This document shows, piece after piece, positions 1 to 8,862 of a stretch of DNA of 64,000 nucleotides (its first letter is position 1; the number at the start of each line of letters is the position of its first letter). The notes beneath the pieces were generated by a model. That model did no database searches. It was not told the origin of the DNA and worked only from the letters and a program-made list of their open reading frames with translations. This stretch comes from Vibrio sp. VB16 (GTDB lineage: Bacteria; Pseudomonadota; Gammaproteobacteria; Enterobacterales; Vibrionaceae): contig NZ_CP087590.1 in the NCBI RefSeq assembly GCF_015594925.2, positions 372,001 to 436,000 of the forward strand, in the 5' to 3' direction. The translations under genes were made by a program, and so were the position numbers.

Positions 1-60
1 GTCTATGTTAACCATTTATCTCTGTTAACTGTCTGTTGAGTTTTATTTAGTTATAAAAAA

Positions 61-82
61 GCCCGCTTGTTAGCGGGCTTTT
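61..82 (+). terminator. Rho-independent terminator
   Basis: GCCCGC (61-66) and GCGGGC (73-78) form a six-pair GC stem with a six-base loop, followed by TTTT. A run of A precedes the stem, so it could also act on the opposite strand. It probably ends a gene lying left of the window. Confidence 0.8.
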
Positions 83-432
83 AGAAATCTATGTGGTGTT
101 TTTCGTCCACTGCCTACCCGCGCGATTGTTTCACGATAAGGAGGAGGTTGAGGAGTGTCGAAAAATTAAATGTCATTTTATGTTTTTTTCCAAAAGTAAA
201 TGATATCCACAAATTTATGTTTCAATTAGTACCGCACTAGATGACTTGCGTCAAGTCATATGTTGGGTTTTTATTCAAAATTATACGTGAGTGAAAAGGC
301 CAAAAATCATTCTCGTTTTTAAAGTGCTACATACCGACGCCATCATTTTAAGAGGAAATGCGTTATTAATTAATCGAATAAACAAATATTGATGAATTAA
401 ACGAGTACCATCTTAAGGTCAAAGGCAACTAT

Positions 433-452
433 AATTAATCAGTTGATTAATT
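433..452. promoter_or_regulatory. Candidate TetR operator (9-bp arms)
   Basis: AATTAATCA (433-441) and TGATTAATT (444-452) are perfect inverted repeats separated by two bases. They end one base before the GGAG ribosome binding site (453-456) of the adjacent TetR gene. TetR-family repressors usually bind such palindromes in their own promoter region, so autoregulation of the efflux operon is the natural inference. A half-site AATTAATC also occurs at 369-376. Confidence 0.5.
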
Positions 453-463
453 GGAGCGTAATT

Positions 464-1126
464 ATGTCACGAAAAGCGGGCAGACCTAGCGAGAGCACTC
501 AGGCGCGAGAGAAATTGATTAGTCATGCTCGAGAGCTCTATATGGTGATGCCGTATGAGAAGGTATCTACTCGATTGGTGGCAGACAGTGCCGGCGTAAA
601 TATTGCCATGATTCGCTATTACTTTGGTAACAAGCAAGGTTTATTCGAAACGGTAATCCGAGACACCATGGAGCCGATTAATCAACAAATGAAGGCGATG
701 GTTAAGCCTTCTAGTCAGGAAAGTTTAATCGGTTTAATGCGGGCTTATTATCAAACTATGATGAATACACCTGAATTTCCTCGCTTGATAGCCCAGATAA
801 TGAATATGTCTGAATCGGATATGCAGCGCAGACTACTTGAAAGAATATTCAAAGAGGTGACAAAACCGGCACAAGAAACGATGTTTAATCGTCTTTTGGA
901 AGAGGGAGTTCTCAGAGAAGGTGTCGACCCAAAACTGTGTCGTGTTACTTTTTTTAGTATGATGGTTTTTCCTTTTATCGCCCCTCGCGCCATGTTGGAG
1001 TTCCATGGGGTAGAGCTAAACTCGTCGTTTCTTGAACAACTTTTAGAACACAATATAAAAACCTTAACACATGGTTTTTTGTCACCAGAACATCAAATTT
1101 CTCTTGGGGGAAATAATGAACATTAA
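464..1126 (+). CDS. TetR/AcrR-family regulator of the efflux operon
   Basis: A 220-residue TetR-family repressor. The N-terminal helix-turn-helix lies at about residues 10-58, with the family signature around GVNIAMIRYYFGNKQGLF. The C-terminal ligand-binding part is divergent, as is usual, so the inducer cannot be read from sequence. I chose ATG 464 over the TTG at 443 because GGAG at 453-456 is well spaced from it and MSRKAGRPS is a typical family start. The stop overlaps the start of the adaptor gene by 11 bases, so the three genes form one operon. The protein most likely represses the downstream RND pump and itself through the palindrome at 433-452. Confidence 0.85.
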   Translation: MSRKAGRPSESTQAREKLISHARELYMVMPYEKVSTRLVADSAGVNIAMIRYYFGNKQGLFETVIRDTMEPINQQMKAMVKPSSQESLIGLMRAYYQTMMNTPEFPRLIAQIMNMSESDMQRRLLERIFKEVTKPAQETMFNRLLEEGVLREGVDPKLCRVTFFSMMVFPFIAPRAMLEFHGVELNSSFLEQLLEHNIKTLTHGFLSPEHQISLGGNNEH

Positions 1127-2441
1127 TCGCAAACTTCTTTTCTTTCCAGTTTTGGCTATTGGTATTGTTATTCTGTTTACTGCGATCAAAATGAAGCCGG
1201 ATCTCTCGGTCAAACCCGCGGGAGATAGAGCGCGATTAGTTAAAGTGATGCCTTTAGAGCTAAAGGCGATGGCGCCAATTGCAATCGGTTTTGGAAAGGT
1301 TGCGCCTAAGTTTGAGTGGAAAGCGATTGCTGAGGTCACAGGTAAGGTTGTTTACAGAAATCCTGAGTTAGAAAAAGGGCGTATTCTTCAAGCGGGGACA
1401 GAGGTATTGAGAATCGACCCACTAGATTATGAATTGAAACTTGCCCAAGCAGAAGCGGATTTAAGTTCCAGCAAAACGCAATTAGCCAAGCTTAATCAAG
1501 AAGAAAAAAATCTAAAAGGAACAGTGAAGATAGAGAAAAACCGACTTTCAATCAGTCAAAATGAACTGGATAGAAAGCTTAATCTAAAAAAGAGAGGGCT
1601 TACTTCTCAATCTGATGTCGATCAGCAAAACCAAACCTATCTGTCCCAACAAAAACTGGTGCAGGATATGCAAAATCAGTTGTCTCTCTATCCCGATGAA
1701 AGAAAAGTGTCTCAAGCTCAAGTAAAAGTAAATGAATCTAAGGTAACTGAGGCAAAACGCTCACTAGAGAAAACCTCGATTGTATTACCGCAAGATCTTC
1801 GTATTGCAGAGGTCGATATTGAAGACAATCAAGTTGTGAACCTTCAACAGACGATGGTGACGGCACATGGTACCAACACGATGGAGGTGGAAGCACAATT
1901 GTCTATTCATGATTTGCAATTGATTGCCTCCAGTTTGGCGCATTTCATAAACAATGATTCAGGTATTTCACAACCAGATATGAGTGGTATTGCCTCTTGG
2001 ATTGAGTTATCGAGTGGTAGCTTGACCGCTCGTTGGCCAGCAAAAGTCGCTCGTATCAGTGAAACGGTGGACGCTACTCAGGCGACTGCTGGGGTTATTT
2101 TAGAAATTGAGCAAGATTATTCAACCTTAAACGCGAGCAATATCCCCCCACTAGTGAATGGTATGTTCGTTAGTGCAGAACTGGTTGGTCAAGAAAACCC
2201 GAGTTGGGTAATACCAGAGCGCGCGCTTCATGGTGACAGTGTGTATATCATGGACGTGGACAACAAGTTAGATATTAGGCCGGTCTCTGTTTTGTATCGT
2301 AGAGATAATCAGGTGGTGATTGATGGCGAATTAGAGCACGGGGAGAGATTGGTGTTAAACGATGTGTTACCTGCTCTACAAGGTATGCTGCTCAAAATCG
2401 AAGGTGCACAGTCAGTACCAGCTGAGGAGGATGCGGCATGA
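1116..2441 (+). CDS. RND efflux periplasmic adaptor subunit (HlyD/AcrA type)
   Basis: A 441-residue membrane fusion protein that would link the inner-membrane RND pump to an outer-membrane channel. One membrane segment lies at about residues 6-25. It is followed by a lipoyl-like half motif, a long charged coiled coil at about 110-225 (rich in Q, K, E and L) and beta-barrel domains with a typical adaptor end. No lipobox is seen, so it is anchored by the N-terminal helix. ATG 1116 follows a strong TTGGGGGA ribosome binding site. Its ATGA overlap with the pump gene implies translational coupling. No TolC-like outer-membrane gene is in the cluster, so the channel must be encoded elsewhere. The substrate is unknown. 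Confidence 0.88.
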   Translation: MNINRKLLFFPVLAIGIVILFTAIKMKPDLSVKPAGDRARLVKVMPLELKAMAPIAIGFGKVAPKFEWKAIAEVTGKVVYRNPELEKGRILQAGTEVLRIDPLDYELKLAQAEADLSSSKTQLAKLNQEEKNLKGTVKIEKNRLSISQNELDRKLNLKKRGLTSQSDVDQQNQTYLSQQKLVQDMQNQLSLYPDERKVSQAQVKVNESKVTEAKRSLEKTSIVLPQDLRIAEVDIEDNQVVNLQQTMVTAHGTNTMEVEAQLSIHDLQLIASSLAHFINNDSGISQPDMSGIASWIELSSGSLTARWPAKVARISETVDATQATAGVILEIEQDYSTLNASNIPPLVNGMFVSAELVGQENPSWVIPERALHGDSVYIMDVDNKLDIRPVSVLYRRDNQVVIDGELEHGERLVLNDVLPALQGMLLKIEGAQSVPAEEDAA

Positions 2442-5400
2442 TCCGTTTCTTTACTAAGCATCCAACCGCATCGAACCTATTGATGTTGTCCCTGCTTATA
2501 TTGGGTATAACATCACTTTCAACCATAAAACGGGAAACCTTCCCCGAATTTAGTCCCCCCTATATTATGGCTGGCGTTGTGTATCCGGGTGCGTCCCCGC
2601 AAGAAGTTGAAGAGAGCATCTGTATTCGTATGGAAGACGCCGTTGATGGTCTCGCGAATATCGAAGAGACCCGCTGTGAAGCGGTCGAAGGCTCTGCAAG
2701 ACTGATTATAAAGCTAAATGAAAAGGCAGATATCAGTAGAATGCTGGTGGATGTGCAGACTCAAATCGACTCAATAAATGACTTTCCGTCAGAAATTGAG
2801 TCCCCAGTTGTTCAAGAACTCGATTGGAATGAGCCCGTTGTTGATGTCGCTATTACCGCGGATACTTCGTGGCCTGAGCTTAAGGCTTATGCGGAAGAAT
2901 TAAAGCGCATTATGAAGCTTGATTATGATGTCTCTTTGGTTGATGTAAGTGGCTTCTCAGATCATCAATATAGAGTTGAACTAAATACTCAAGCCATTCG
3001 TCAACTTGGGCTTAGCGTTGGGGATATTGCAACGCAGATAGGCAAACAAAATATTAAACTGCCAAGTGGTAATATAGAAACCCCAGACAAGAATTTTTTG
3101 ATTCGATTTGATGAAAGACGGGTGACACCGGAAGAGTTAAAGACGATTGTTGTTGGCTCTGGTCCTAATGGTTCGATTGTTCGTTTGAGGGATATAGCGA
3201 CTATCACGGACCGGTTTGAATTAGACGAACAGAAAGTGCTGTTTGATGGTCATCCATCGGCGGTGCTAAAAATAAGCAAAAACAAAGAAGATGATGCCTT
3301 AAGAATCAAAGATAACGTCGTCCGTTTCGTTGATGATATGCGCTTAGTTGCACCAGATGGCGTCACTCTAGAGCTGACAAATGATCTGTCGTCAGTGTTA
3401 TGGGATCGTCTCACCATGATGCTACGTAATGGTTGGCAGGGGATAGCCTTGGTGTTTGCAACCATGTGGCTATTCTTTAGCTTTCGATACTCTTTTTGGG
3501 TCGCCGCTGGTTTACCGGTCGCTTTTTTGGGTGGCCTATTCTTAATGGCTCAATTGGGCTTGTCCATCAATATAATGTCTTTGGTTGGGCTTTTAATGGC
3601 AATCGGTATCATGATGGATGATGCCATTGTCATAGCAGAATCCATCGCTTCGCATCTAGATCGAGGGCAAAAAATAGATGATGCCGTTGTGAATGGCGTT
3701 AAAAAAGTATTGCCCGGTGTTATTTCTTCATTCTTAACAACGGTTTGTATCTTTGGAAGTTTACTGTTTCTTGATGGTGAAATGGGGGCGGTGCTAAAAG
3801 CGGTACCACAGGTTCTTATTCTTGTGCTGTCATTAAGTCTAGTTGAAGCGTTTTTAATCCTGCCTAATCATCTTTCTCACTCTTTGCATAAGGCGAAAAA
3901 AGAACGCCAACCCGTCAAATTTAAACGAGTACTGTTGGAACGATTTGAACTTTTCCGCAATACCACACTTATTCGTGCCGTTGATAAGGTTGTAAAGTAC
4001 CGCTATGCCTTTATTGGCGGTGTGTTCACTATGTTGCTTGCCTCCATTGCACTTATTGTTGGAGGCGCGGTTAAGTTTGTCCCGTTTCCTGATTTAGATG
4101 GTGATATTGCTGAAGCGAGAATTATTTTACCTCCAGGATCATCACTTAGCCAAACGGAAATTGTTGTAGATAAACTGATTGAGTCTGCAAAACGACTGAA
4201 TACCAAGTGGACAGAGGAAATGGAAGATGGTGTACCACTTGTGCAACACATTACCAGCCAATTCAATGCCAATCAGGATGCCGATGAATCTGGGCCTCAT
4301 ATAGCGACGGTACGCCTAGACCTTTTGGGGGCAGAGATTCGAAATACTGTGATTGATGATTTTGTCGATGCATGGCGCGAAGATATCGGTGAACTAGCGG
4401 AGCCTATTTCGTTGGTCTTTAAGCAACCAACAATGGGTCCGGGTGGTCGAGATATAGAGATCCGCGTTAAACACGACAACCTTGATGAGTTGAAAGCGGC
4501 CTCTATTGATATACAAGAATACCTGAATGAGTTTTACGGAGTTTATGGTGTTCTAGACGATATGCGCATGGGGAAGGAAGAGGTATTGATCAAGCTTCGT
4601 CCAGGCGCAGAAACCTATGGCGTAAACGGACAGATTATTGCTAGTCAACTCAGATCCGCGTTTTTCGGTCAGACAGCAGATGAGATTCAAATTGGCGTTG
4701 AAAATATCTCAATTGAGGTGCGTTTAGATAAAGCTCAAGCCGGTGACTTACAACAACTAGCTAATTTCCCCATCATAATGGCCGATGGTAGCCAACTGCC
4801 CCTTGGTACAGTGGCAACGTTAGACTTTCAGAGAAACTATGTGCGCATCCAGCGAATCGATGGGCTTAGAACCATAAGTGTTTATGGCGATGTTGATAAC
4901 TCGAAAGTCAGTTCGGCATCGATAATTTCTCAATTCCAAACGGAACAAGCTCCAAAACTGAAGATAAAATATCCCGGTTTGCGATTTGATTTTGAAGGTC
5001 AATCTAAAGATTCGGCTAAAACCGCCTCATCGATGGGTAAAGGTTTCTTGCTTGGTCTCTTTGGTGTCTTTGTCATCCTTAGTTATCAATTTCGTAGCTA
5101 CCTAGAACCCTTCGTGGTGATGCTTGCGATACCTCTTGCCTTTATTGGCGTTGTCTGGGGGCACTTCCTTTTAGGGCACGCTCTTAGTATGCCGAGTATG
5201 ATGGGTTTTGTTTCATTAGCGGGTATCGTGGTCAATGACTCTATATTACTGGTTCAATATATACGACATCATGTCGATGATGGAGACAGCGTGCATGATT
5301 CGGTAGTGAAGGCGAGCAGAGAAAGGTTTCGAGCCGTATTTTTAACCTCTATGACCACCGCCGCGGGCTTGTTACCACTGCTTACCGAGACAAGTTTGCA

Positions 5401-5539
5401 AGCCCAAGTTATACAACCGCTTGTTATCTCAATCGTATTCGGTATTTTTGCCTCTACATTGTTGGTATTGTTTATGATTCCTGCAGCTTACTCCATATTG
5501 GCTGACTGGGGCTTTATTCATAAACACAAAGAAATCTAG
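2438..5539 (+). CDS. RND-family efflux pump permease
   Basis: A full-length 1033-residue RND transporter (AcrB/MexB superfamily) that would use the proton gradient to export small molecules across the inner membrane. The N-terminal helix is at about residues 10-28. The first helix bundle is around 335-480, and the second lies near the C-terminus. The proton-relay Asp-Asp pair sits in GIMMDDAIV at about residues 394-395. The sequence resembles the group paired with HlyD-type adaptors in Vibrio Vex/Vme-like systems, but I cannot assign a specific member. It starts with ATG inside the adaptor stop codon. It is the last gene of the operon, with hairpins at 5565-5657. Confidence 0.92.
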   Translation: MIRFFTKHPTASNLLMLSLLILGITSLSTIKRETFPEFSPPYIMAGVVYPGASPQEVEESICIRMEDAVDGLANIEETRCEAVEGSARLIIKLNEKADISRMLVDVQTQIDSINDFPSEIESPVVQELDWNEPVVDVAITADTSWPELKAYAEELKRIMKLDYDVSLVDVSGFSDHQYRVELNTQAIRQLGLSVGDIATQIGKQNIKLPSGNIETPDKNFLIRFDERRVTPEELKTIVVGSGPNGSIVRLRDIATITDRFELDEQKVLFDGHPSAVLKISKNKEDDALRIKDNVVRFVDDMRLVAPDGVTLELTNDLSSVLWDRLTMMLRNGWQGIALVFATMWLFFSFRYSFWVAAGLPVAFLGGLFLMAQLGLSINIMSLVGLLMAIGIMMDDAIVIAESIASHLDRGQKIDDAVVNGVKKVLPGVISSFLTTVCIFGSLLFLDGEMGAVLKAVPQVLILVLSLSLVEAFLILPNHLSHSLHKAKKERQPVKFKRVLLERFELFRNTTLIRAVDKVVKYRYAFIGGVFTMLLASIALIVGGAVKFVPFPDLDGDIAEARIILPPGSSLSQTEIVVDKLIESAKRLNTKWTEEMEDGVPLVQHITSQFNANQDADESGPHIATVRLDLLGAEIRNTVIDDFVDAWREDIGELAEPISLVFKQPTMGPGGRDIEIRVKHDNLDELKAASIDIQEYLNEFYGVYGVLDDMRMGKEEVLIKLRPGAETYGVNGQIIASQLRSAFFGQTADEIQIGVENISIEVRLDKAQAGDLQQLANFPIIMADGSQLPLGTVATLDFQRNYVRIQRIDGLRTISVYGDVDNSKVSSASIISQFQTEQAPKLKIKYPGLRFDFEGQSKDSAKTASSMGKGFLLGLFGVFVILSYQFRSYLEPFVVMLAIPLAFIGVVWGHFLLGHALSMPSMMGFVSLAGIVVNDSILLVQYIRHHVDDGDSVHDSVVKASRERFRAVFLTSMTTAAGLLPLLTETSLQAQVIQPLVISIVFGIFASTLLVLFMIPAAYSILADWGFIHKHKEI

Positions 5540-5564
5540 TGTCACTATCCTCGTGAAATTGTAA

Positions 5565-5657
5565 GTGGATCTGTTAAGAAAAGTATCCCTAAATTCCTGT
5601 TAAAATGGGAATTTAGGTGGTATTCGATCCACATACTCGTGAGAATGACGAGTTTTA
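5565..5657 (+). terminator. Nested hairpins downstream of the RND gene
   Basis: CTAAATTCC pairs with GGAATTTAG (about 5590-5616), nested inside GTGGATC (5565-5571) and GATCCAC (5626-5632). A second small stem, ACTCGT/ACGAGT (5635-5653), is followed by TTTT. The last hairpin looks like a terminator for the efflux operon. The outer pairing makes the whole region potentially branched. Confidence 0.5.
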
Positions 5658-5838
5658 TTCATTTTAACCGAATCGAACGGCACGAAAAGAGGTATTTTAG
5701 GCGCACAAAACCTTCTGTTTTCTCGTTTTATAAATAACGATTCAATTATTTCATTTTTGAAATTGTTTCTCTCTATATTTGCAATTTAACTTATCTTTAA
5801 CAATCACTATCCTATAGGTTAAACAAGGATGGTGAATT

Positions 5839-7407
5839 GTGGTAATTCAACTAACAGCAAAGCAAGCCGCGGAATGGATAGAAGATGGTCAAGCAATAAT
5901 GCTAGGCGGTTTTATCGGTAGTGTTGTTCCTGAGGCTATAGAAAGGGCGATTGGAGAAAGGTTTGACTCTTTTAACACACCGAAAAATCTAACCTTAATA
6001 TTCGCCGCTGGACAAGGAGATGGAAAAGGACGGGCTGTGAATCATTTGGCGAAAGCGGGGATGGTATCGACAGTGATTGGTGGTCATTGGGGTTTGGTTC
6101 CCAAATTGCAAGAACTTGCCGTATCTGAGCGAATTCAAGGTTACAACCTACCTCAAGGGATTATTTCACACCTTCTTAGGGACACCGCTGCTGGCAAGTT
6201 AGGCACGATTAGTAAAGTTGGGCTCGGTACATTTGTGGATCCTAGAGTTGAAGGTGGAAAGATCAATAAAGTCACCAAGGATGACTGGGTAGAGCTTATT
6301 GAGCTACAAGGTGAAGAGCACCTTTTTTATCATAAGTTACCAATAGACATTGCCATATTACGCGGAACAACAGCAGACGAAAATGGCAACATCACTATGG
6401 AAGATGAGTGTCTAATTGTAGAAAGTCTCGCAGCAGCACAGGCGGCGAGAAATAGTGGTGGCAAGGTTATTGTGCAGGTTAAGCACGTCGTTAAAGCGGG
6501 AGAGTTATCCCCTCATGCTGTAAAAATCCCCGGTATATTTGTTGATGCAATCGTTCAATGTCACGATTTAACAGAACACATGCAAACCTTTGCAACTCAG
6601 ATGAATCCTGCATTTGTCGGAGAATATTCTGAGCCTAAGCAGACAATCAAAGCATCACCTATAAAATTGGATGCAAAAACAGTTATTGCTCGTCGAGCAG
6701 CAATGGAACTGAAACGAGGGTCTATCCTTAATTTAGGTATTGGTGTGCCTGAATATATTGCAGCGGTAGCCAGTGAGTCTGGCGTACTCGATCAGTTTGT
6801 ATTGACCGTTGAACCTGGTGCAGTTGGTGGGAATCCTGCTGGAGGGTTAGATTTTGGGGCTTCGTCGTATCCTCAGGCAATTATCAGCCAAGATCAAATG
6901 TTTGATTTTTATGATGGTGGTGGGATAGATCAGGCGTTTCTTGGTTTAGCTCAGTGCGATAAAAAAGGAGATATTAATGTCTCTCGATTTGGTGACAAAA
7001 TAGCCGGCTGCGGTGGTTTTATTAACATTACCCAGAATGCTAAACAGGTCTATTTTTGCGGAACGTTTACAACAAAAGGGTTGGAAATCGAGTGTAAAGA
7101 TGGGCAACTGAACATTCTTTCTGAAGGTGAAAATACCAAGTTTTTGTCTCAGGTCGAACAGATTACTTTTTGCGCGAAGCAAGCCCAATTAAGTAACAAA
7201 ACGGTATTGTATATTACAGAACGGGCGGTGTTTAAATTAGAGGCAACAGGAATGGAGCTGATAGAAATTGCGCCGGGTATAGACCTAGAAAAAGATGTTC
7301 TATCGAAGATGGAATTCAAACCCAAAATCGCCTCTAACCTAACCGAAATGGATAAAACTATTTTCCAAACTCACTTTGATTTAAGGATGAATAATGACAG
7401 TGGATAA
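5839..7407 (+). CDS. Acyl-CoA:acetate/3-ketoacid CoA-transferase (YdiF-like)
   Basis: A 522-residue family I CoA-transferase with the alpha and beta halves fused in one chain, as in E. coli YdiF. It would move CoA between a short-chain acyl-CoA (acetoacetate, butyrate or acetate types) and an acceptor acid through a glutamyl-CoA intermediate. The likely catalytic Glu is about residue 325 in TVEPGAVGG. The glycine-rich GGFIGS loop lies near residue 24. The start is GTG 5839, with AAGGA upstream; the ATG at 5829 is out of frame. It overlaps the next gene by 14 bases, so the two are translated together. The reductase partner suggests 3-hydroxy/3-keto acid metabolism. The exact substrate is not deducible. 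Confidence 0.87.
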   Translation: MVIQLTAKQAAEWIEDGQAIMLGGFIGSVVPEAIERAIGERFDSFNTPKNLTLIFAAGQGDGKGRAVNHLAKAGMVSTVIGGHWGLVPKLQELAVSERIQGYNLPQGIISHLLRDTAAGKLGTISKVGLGTFVDPRVEGGKINKVTKDDWVELIELQGEEHLFYHKLPIDIAILRGTTADENGNITMEDECLIVESLAAAQAARNSGGKVIVQVKHVVKAGELSPHAVKIPGIFVDAIVQCHDLTEHMQTFATQMNPAFVGEYSEPKQTIKASPIKLDAKTVIARRAAMELKRGSILNLGIGVPEYIAAVASESGVLDQFVLTVEPGAVGGNPAGGLDFGASSYPQAIISQDQMFDFYDGGGIDQAFLGLAQCDKKGDINVSRFGDKIAGCGGFINITQNAKQVYFCGTFTTKGLEIECKDGQLNILSEGENTKFLSQVEQITFCAKQAQLSNKTVLYITERAVFKLEATGMELIEIAPGIDLEKDVLSKMEFKPKIASNLTEMDKTIFQTHFDLRMNNDSG

Positions 7408-8116
7408 AAAAGTCGCGATTGTAACGGGGGCAGCCCGAGGGATTGGAAAAACGATTAGCCAACAGTTGATAAAAGATGGCTTCTTTGTGATTGCAATTGA
7501 TATGGCGGTGATAGATTGGCAAAAAAATGAAGCGTTTTATTGCTATCAAATCGATCTTTGTGACCAGATTGTAGTCGCCAATTCAATAAAAGATATAAAA
7601 GAGAGATTCCATGGCGTCGACGTACTTGTCAATAATGCCGGCATCACCAGAGATGCAATGCTTGGCGATATGTTGTCTAGCGATTGGGATAAAGTACTCG
7701 ATGTTAATCTAAAGGCCGTTTTTATCCTTACTCAACAGGTATCAAAAATAATGTTAGAGCAAGGCTCCGGGAGCATTATTAATATCTCTTCAATCGTTGG
7801 AACCGACGGAAACATAGGTCAAAGCAATTATGCGGCTTCAAAAGGTGGCGTAATAAGTATGAGTAAAGGCTGGGCGAAAGAGCTAGCAAGAAAAGGCGCT
7901 CAAATTAGAGTTAACTGTGTTGCGCCTGGTTTTATCTCCACCGAGATGACCAATGAATTACCAGAAAAGGTCATTGAGTTTATGCAGAATAAGACGCCTT
8001 TAGGCAGAATGGGAACCGCGCAAGATATTGCCGATGGCGTTGCATTTCTAGCATCAAGTAAGAGTCAATTTATCACCGGGCAGGTACTAAAGATTGATGG
8101 TGGCCTAGTCTTATAA
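7394..8116 (+). CDS. Short-chain dehydrogenase, 3-oxoacyl-ACP/acetoacetyl-CoA reductase-like
   Basis: A 240-residue classical SDR of the FabG/PhaB type. It has the nucleotide-binding TGAARGIG motif (11-18), NNAG (80-83), the catalytic Ser near 133, and Tyr146/Lys150 in YAASK. The family end IDGGLVL is present. It would reduce a 3-ketoacyl thioester to the 3-hydroxyacyl form, or the reverse, with NAD(P)H in the cytoplasm. Because it is coupled to a CoA-transferase rather than to a fatty-acid synthesis cluster, a role in acetoacetyl-CoA/3-hydroxybutyrate metabolism is more likely than being the housekeeping FabG. A terminator follows directly. Confidence 0.85.
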   Translation: MTVDKKVAIVTGAARGIGKTISQQLIKDGFFVIAIDMAVIDWQKNEAFYCYQIDLCDQIVVANSIKDIKERFHGVDVLVNNAGITRDAMLGDMLSSDWDKVLDVNLKAVFILTQQVSKIMLEQGSGSIINISSIVGTDGNIGQSNYAASKGGVISMSKGWAKELARKGAQIRVNCVAPGFISTEMTNELPEKVIEFMQNKTPLGRMGTAQDIADGVAFLASSKSQFITGQVLKIDGGLVL

Positions 8117-8130
8117 AATCACCCTTGGAG

Positions 8131-8166
8131 CGATCATTTCCCCCTTTGATGAAATGATCGTTTTTT
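8131..8166 (+). terminator. Terminator after the SDR gene
   Basis: CGATCATTTC (8131-8140) pairs perfectly with GAAATGATCG (8151-8160) and is followed by six T. It sits between converging genes, and the flanking sequence could also serve the minus-strand RDD gene. Confidence 0.85.
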
Positions 8167-8181
8167 ATTCTATAACGCTTA

Positions 8182-8658
8182 TTAGAATACCTGTGGTAAA
8201 ACGACGACTTCGGTTTTTGCCCAAATATCATGAAAACCCCGTTTTTTAATATCAAAAGGGACCAAAAGATTCGCTAGACCAAAACCAGAAGTACCAATTC
8301 GAATAAGCGCTTGAGTACGGGATATTAGGCTCCCATCAGGATTCTGAACTCGCAATTTCCACGTTCGCATTCCAACGGTCTGTCCTGCTTTTGTCCAAAA
8401 ATAGACAAAGAAACCAATCCAAATAACACCTAAATAAAGGGTGAAGACATGGCTCCAGATAGGGTGTGAACTTAATAATTCACCCGGGTCTTGGTATGAG
8501 CCGTAAGTCATCACGCCTAATGCCACACAGGCTTCCAAAATGGCAATAATCAATCCTGCAGCAAACATTTCAATAGCAAGAACGATAATACCATCATACA
8601 AAAGAGCGGCTAAACGTCGAATGACGCCTGCTGGGGGTAAGGATTGATTTGTTGTCAT
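8182..8658 (-). CDS. RDD-family membrane protein
   Basis: A 158-residue RDD-family integral membrane protein. The conserved Arg-Asp pattern is seen early (RRLAALLYDGIIVLAIEM), followed by about three membrane segments and the family motif GQTVGMRTWKLRV. The C-terminal half carries a short cytoplasmic loop and a final Asp-containing stretch. The family's function is poorly defined; some members are proposed ion or proton transporters. The open frame extends to 8763, but MTTNQSLPPAGV at 8658 fits the family start and the upstream residues are not conserved in type. It lies alone between a convergent SDR gene and a divergent LysR gene. Confidence 0.8.
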   Translation of the reverse strand: MTTNQSLPPAGVIRRLAALLYDGIIVLAIEMFAAGLIIAILEACVALGVMTYGSYQDPGELLSSHPIWSHVFTLYLGVIWIGFFVYFWTKAGQTVGMRTWKLRVQNPDGSLISRTQALIRIGTSGFGLANLLVPFDIKKRGFHDIWAKTEVVVLPQVF

Positions 8659-8862
8659 TTTAGTTATTCTGATTTGATTTTTGAAACAGCATATAGATTT
8701 GTCGAGTATTTGAAAAGAGAGCTTATCGGCAGAATGTTCATTTTCAATTCCGATATAGGCCAATTAAACGAACATAAATGAAGCCGATGGCTCAATTTGA
8801 TTGAAAACAGTGAATATCCTTATAAAATAAGTTGGATCAACTCAGTCGTTAGTGGAGCATAT

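Larger units (their letters stand above)
1..463. other. Intergenic region upstream of the efflux operon
   Basis: No convincing gene is visible here. The stretch holds a terminator for a gene left of the window (61-82), a perfect 8-bp inverted repeat (241-259), and AT-rich sequence with an AATTAATC half-site near 369 and a full palindrome at 433-452 next to the TetR gene start. A purine-rich run near 138-155 looks like a ribosome binding site, but the reading frame after it gives only about 32 residues without recognisable features. Confidence 0.6.

Noticed and set aside
138..240. Short frame after a purine-rich run, about 32 codons
   Set aside because: No recognisable protein features; the start would be TTG and the composition is that of non-coding AT-rich DNA.
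7358..7549. Minus-strand frame over the CoA-transferase/SDR junction
   Set aside because: It is antisense to two overlapping genes with clear family motifs.
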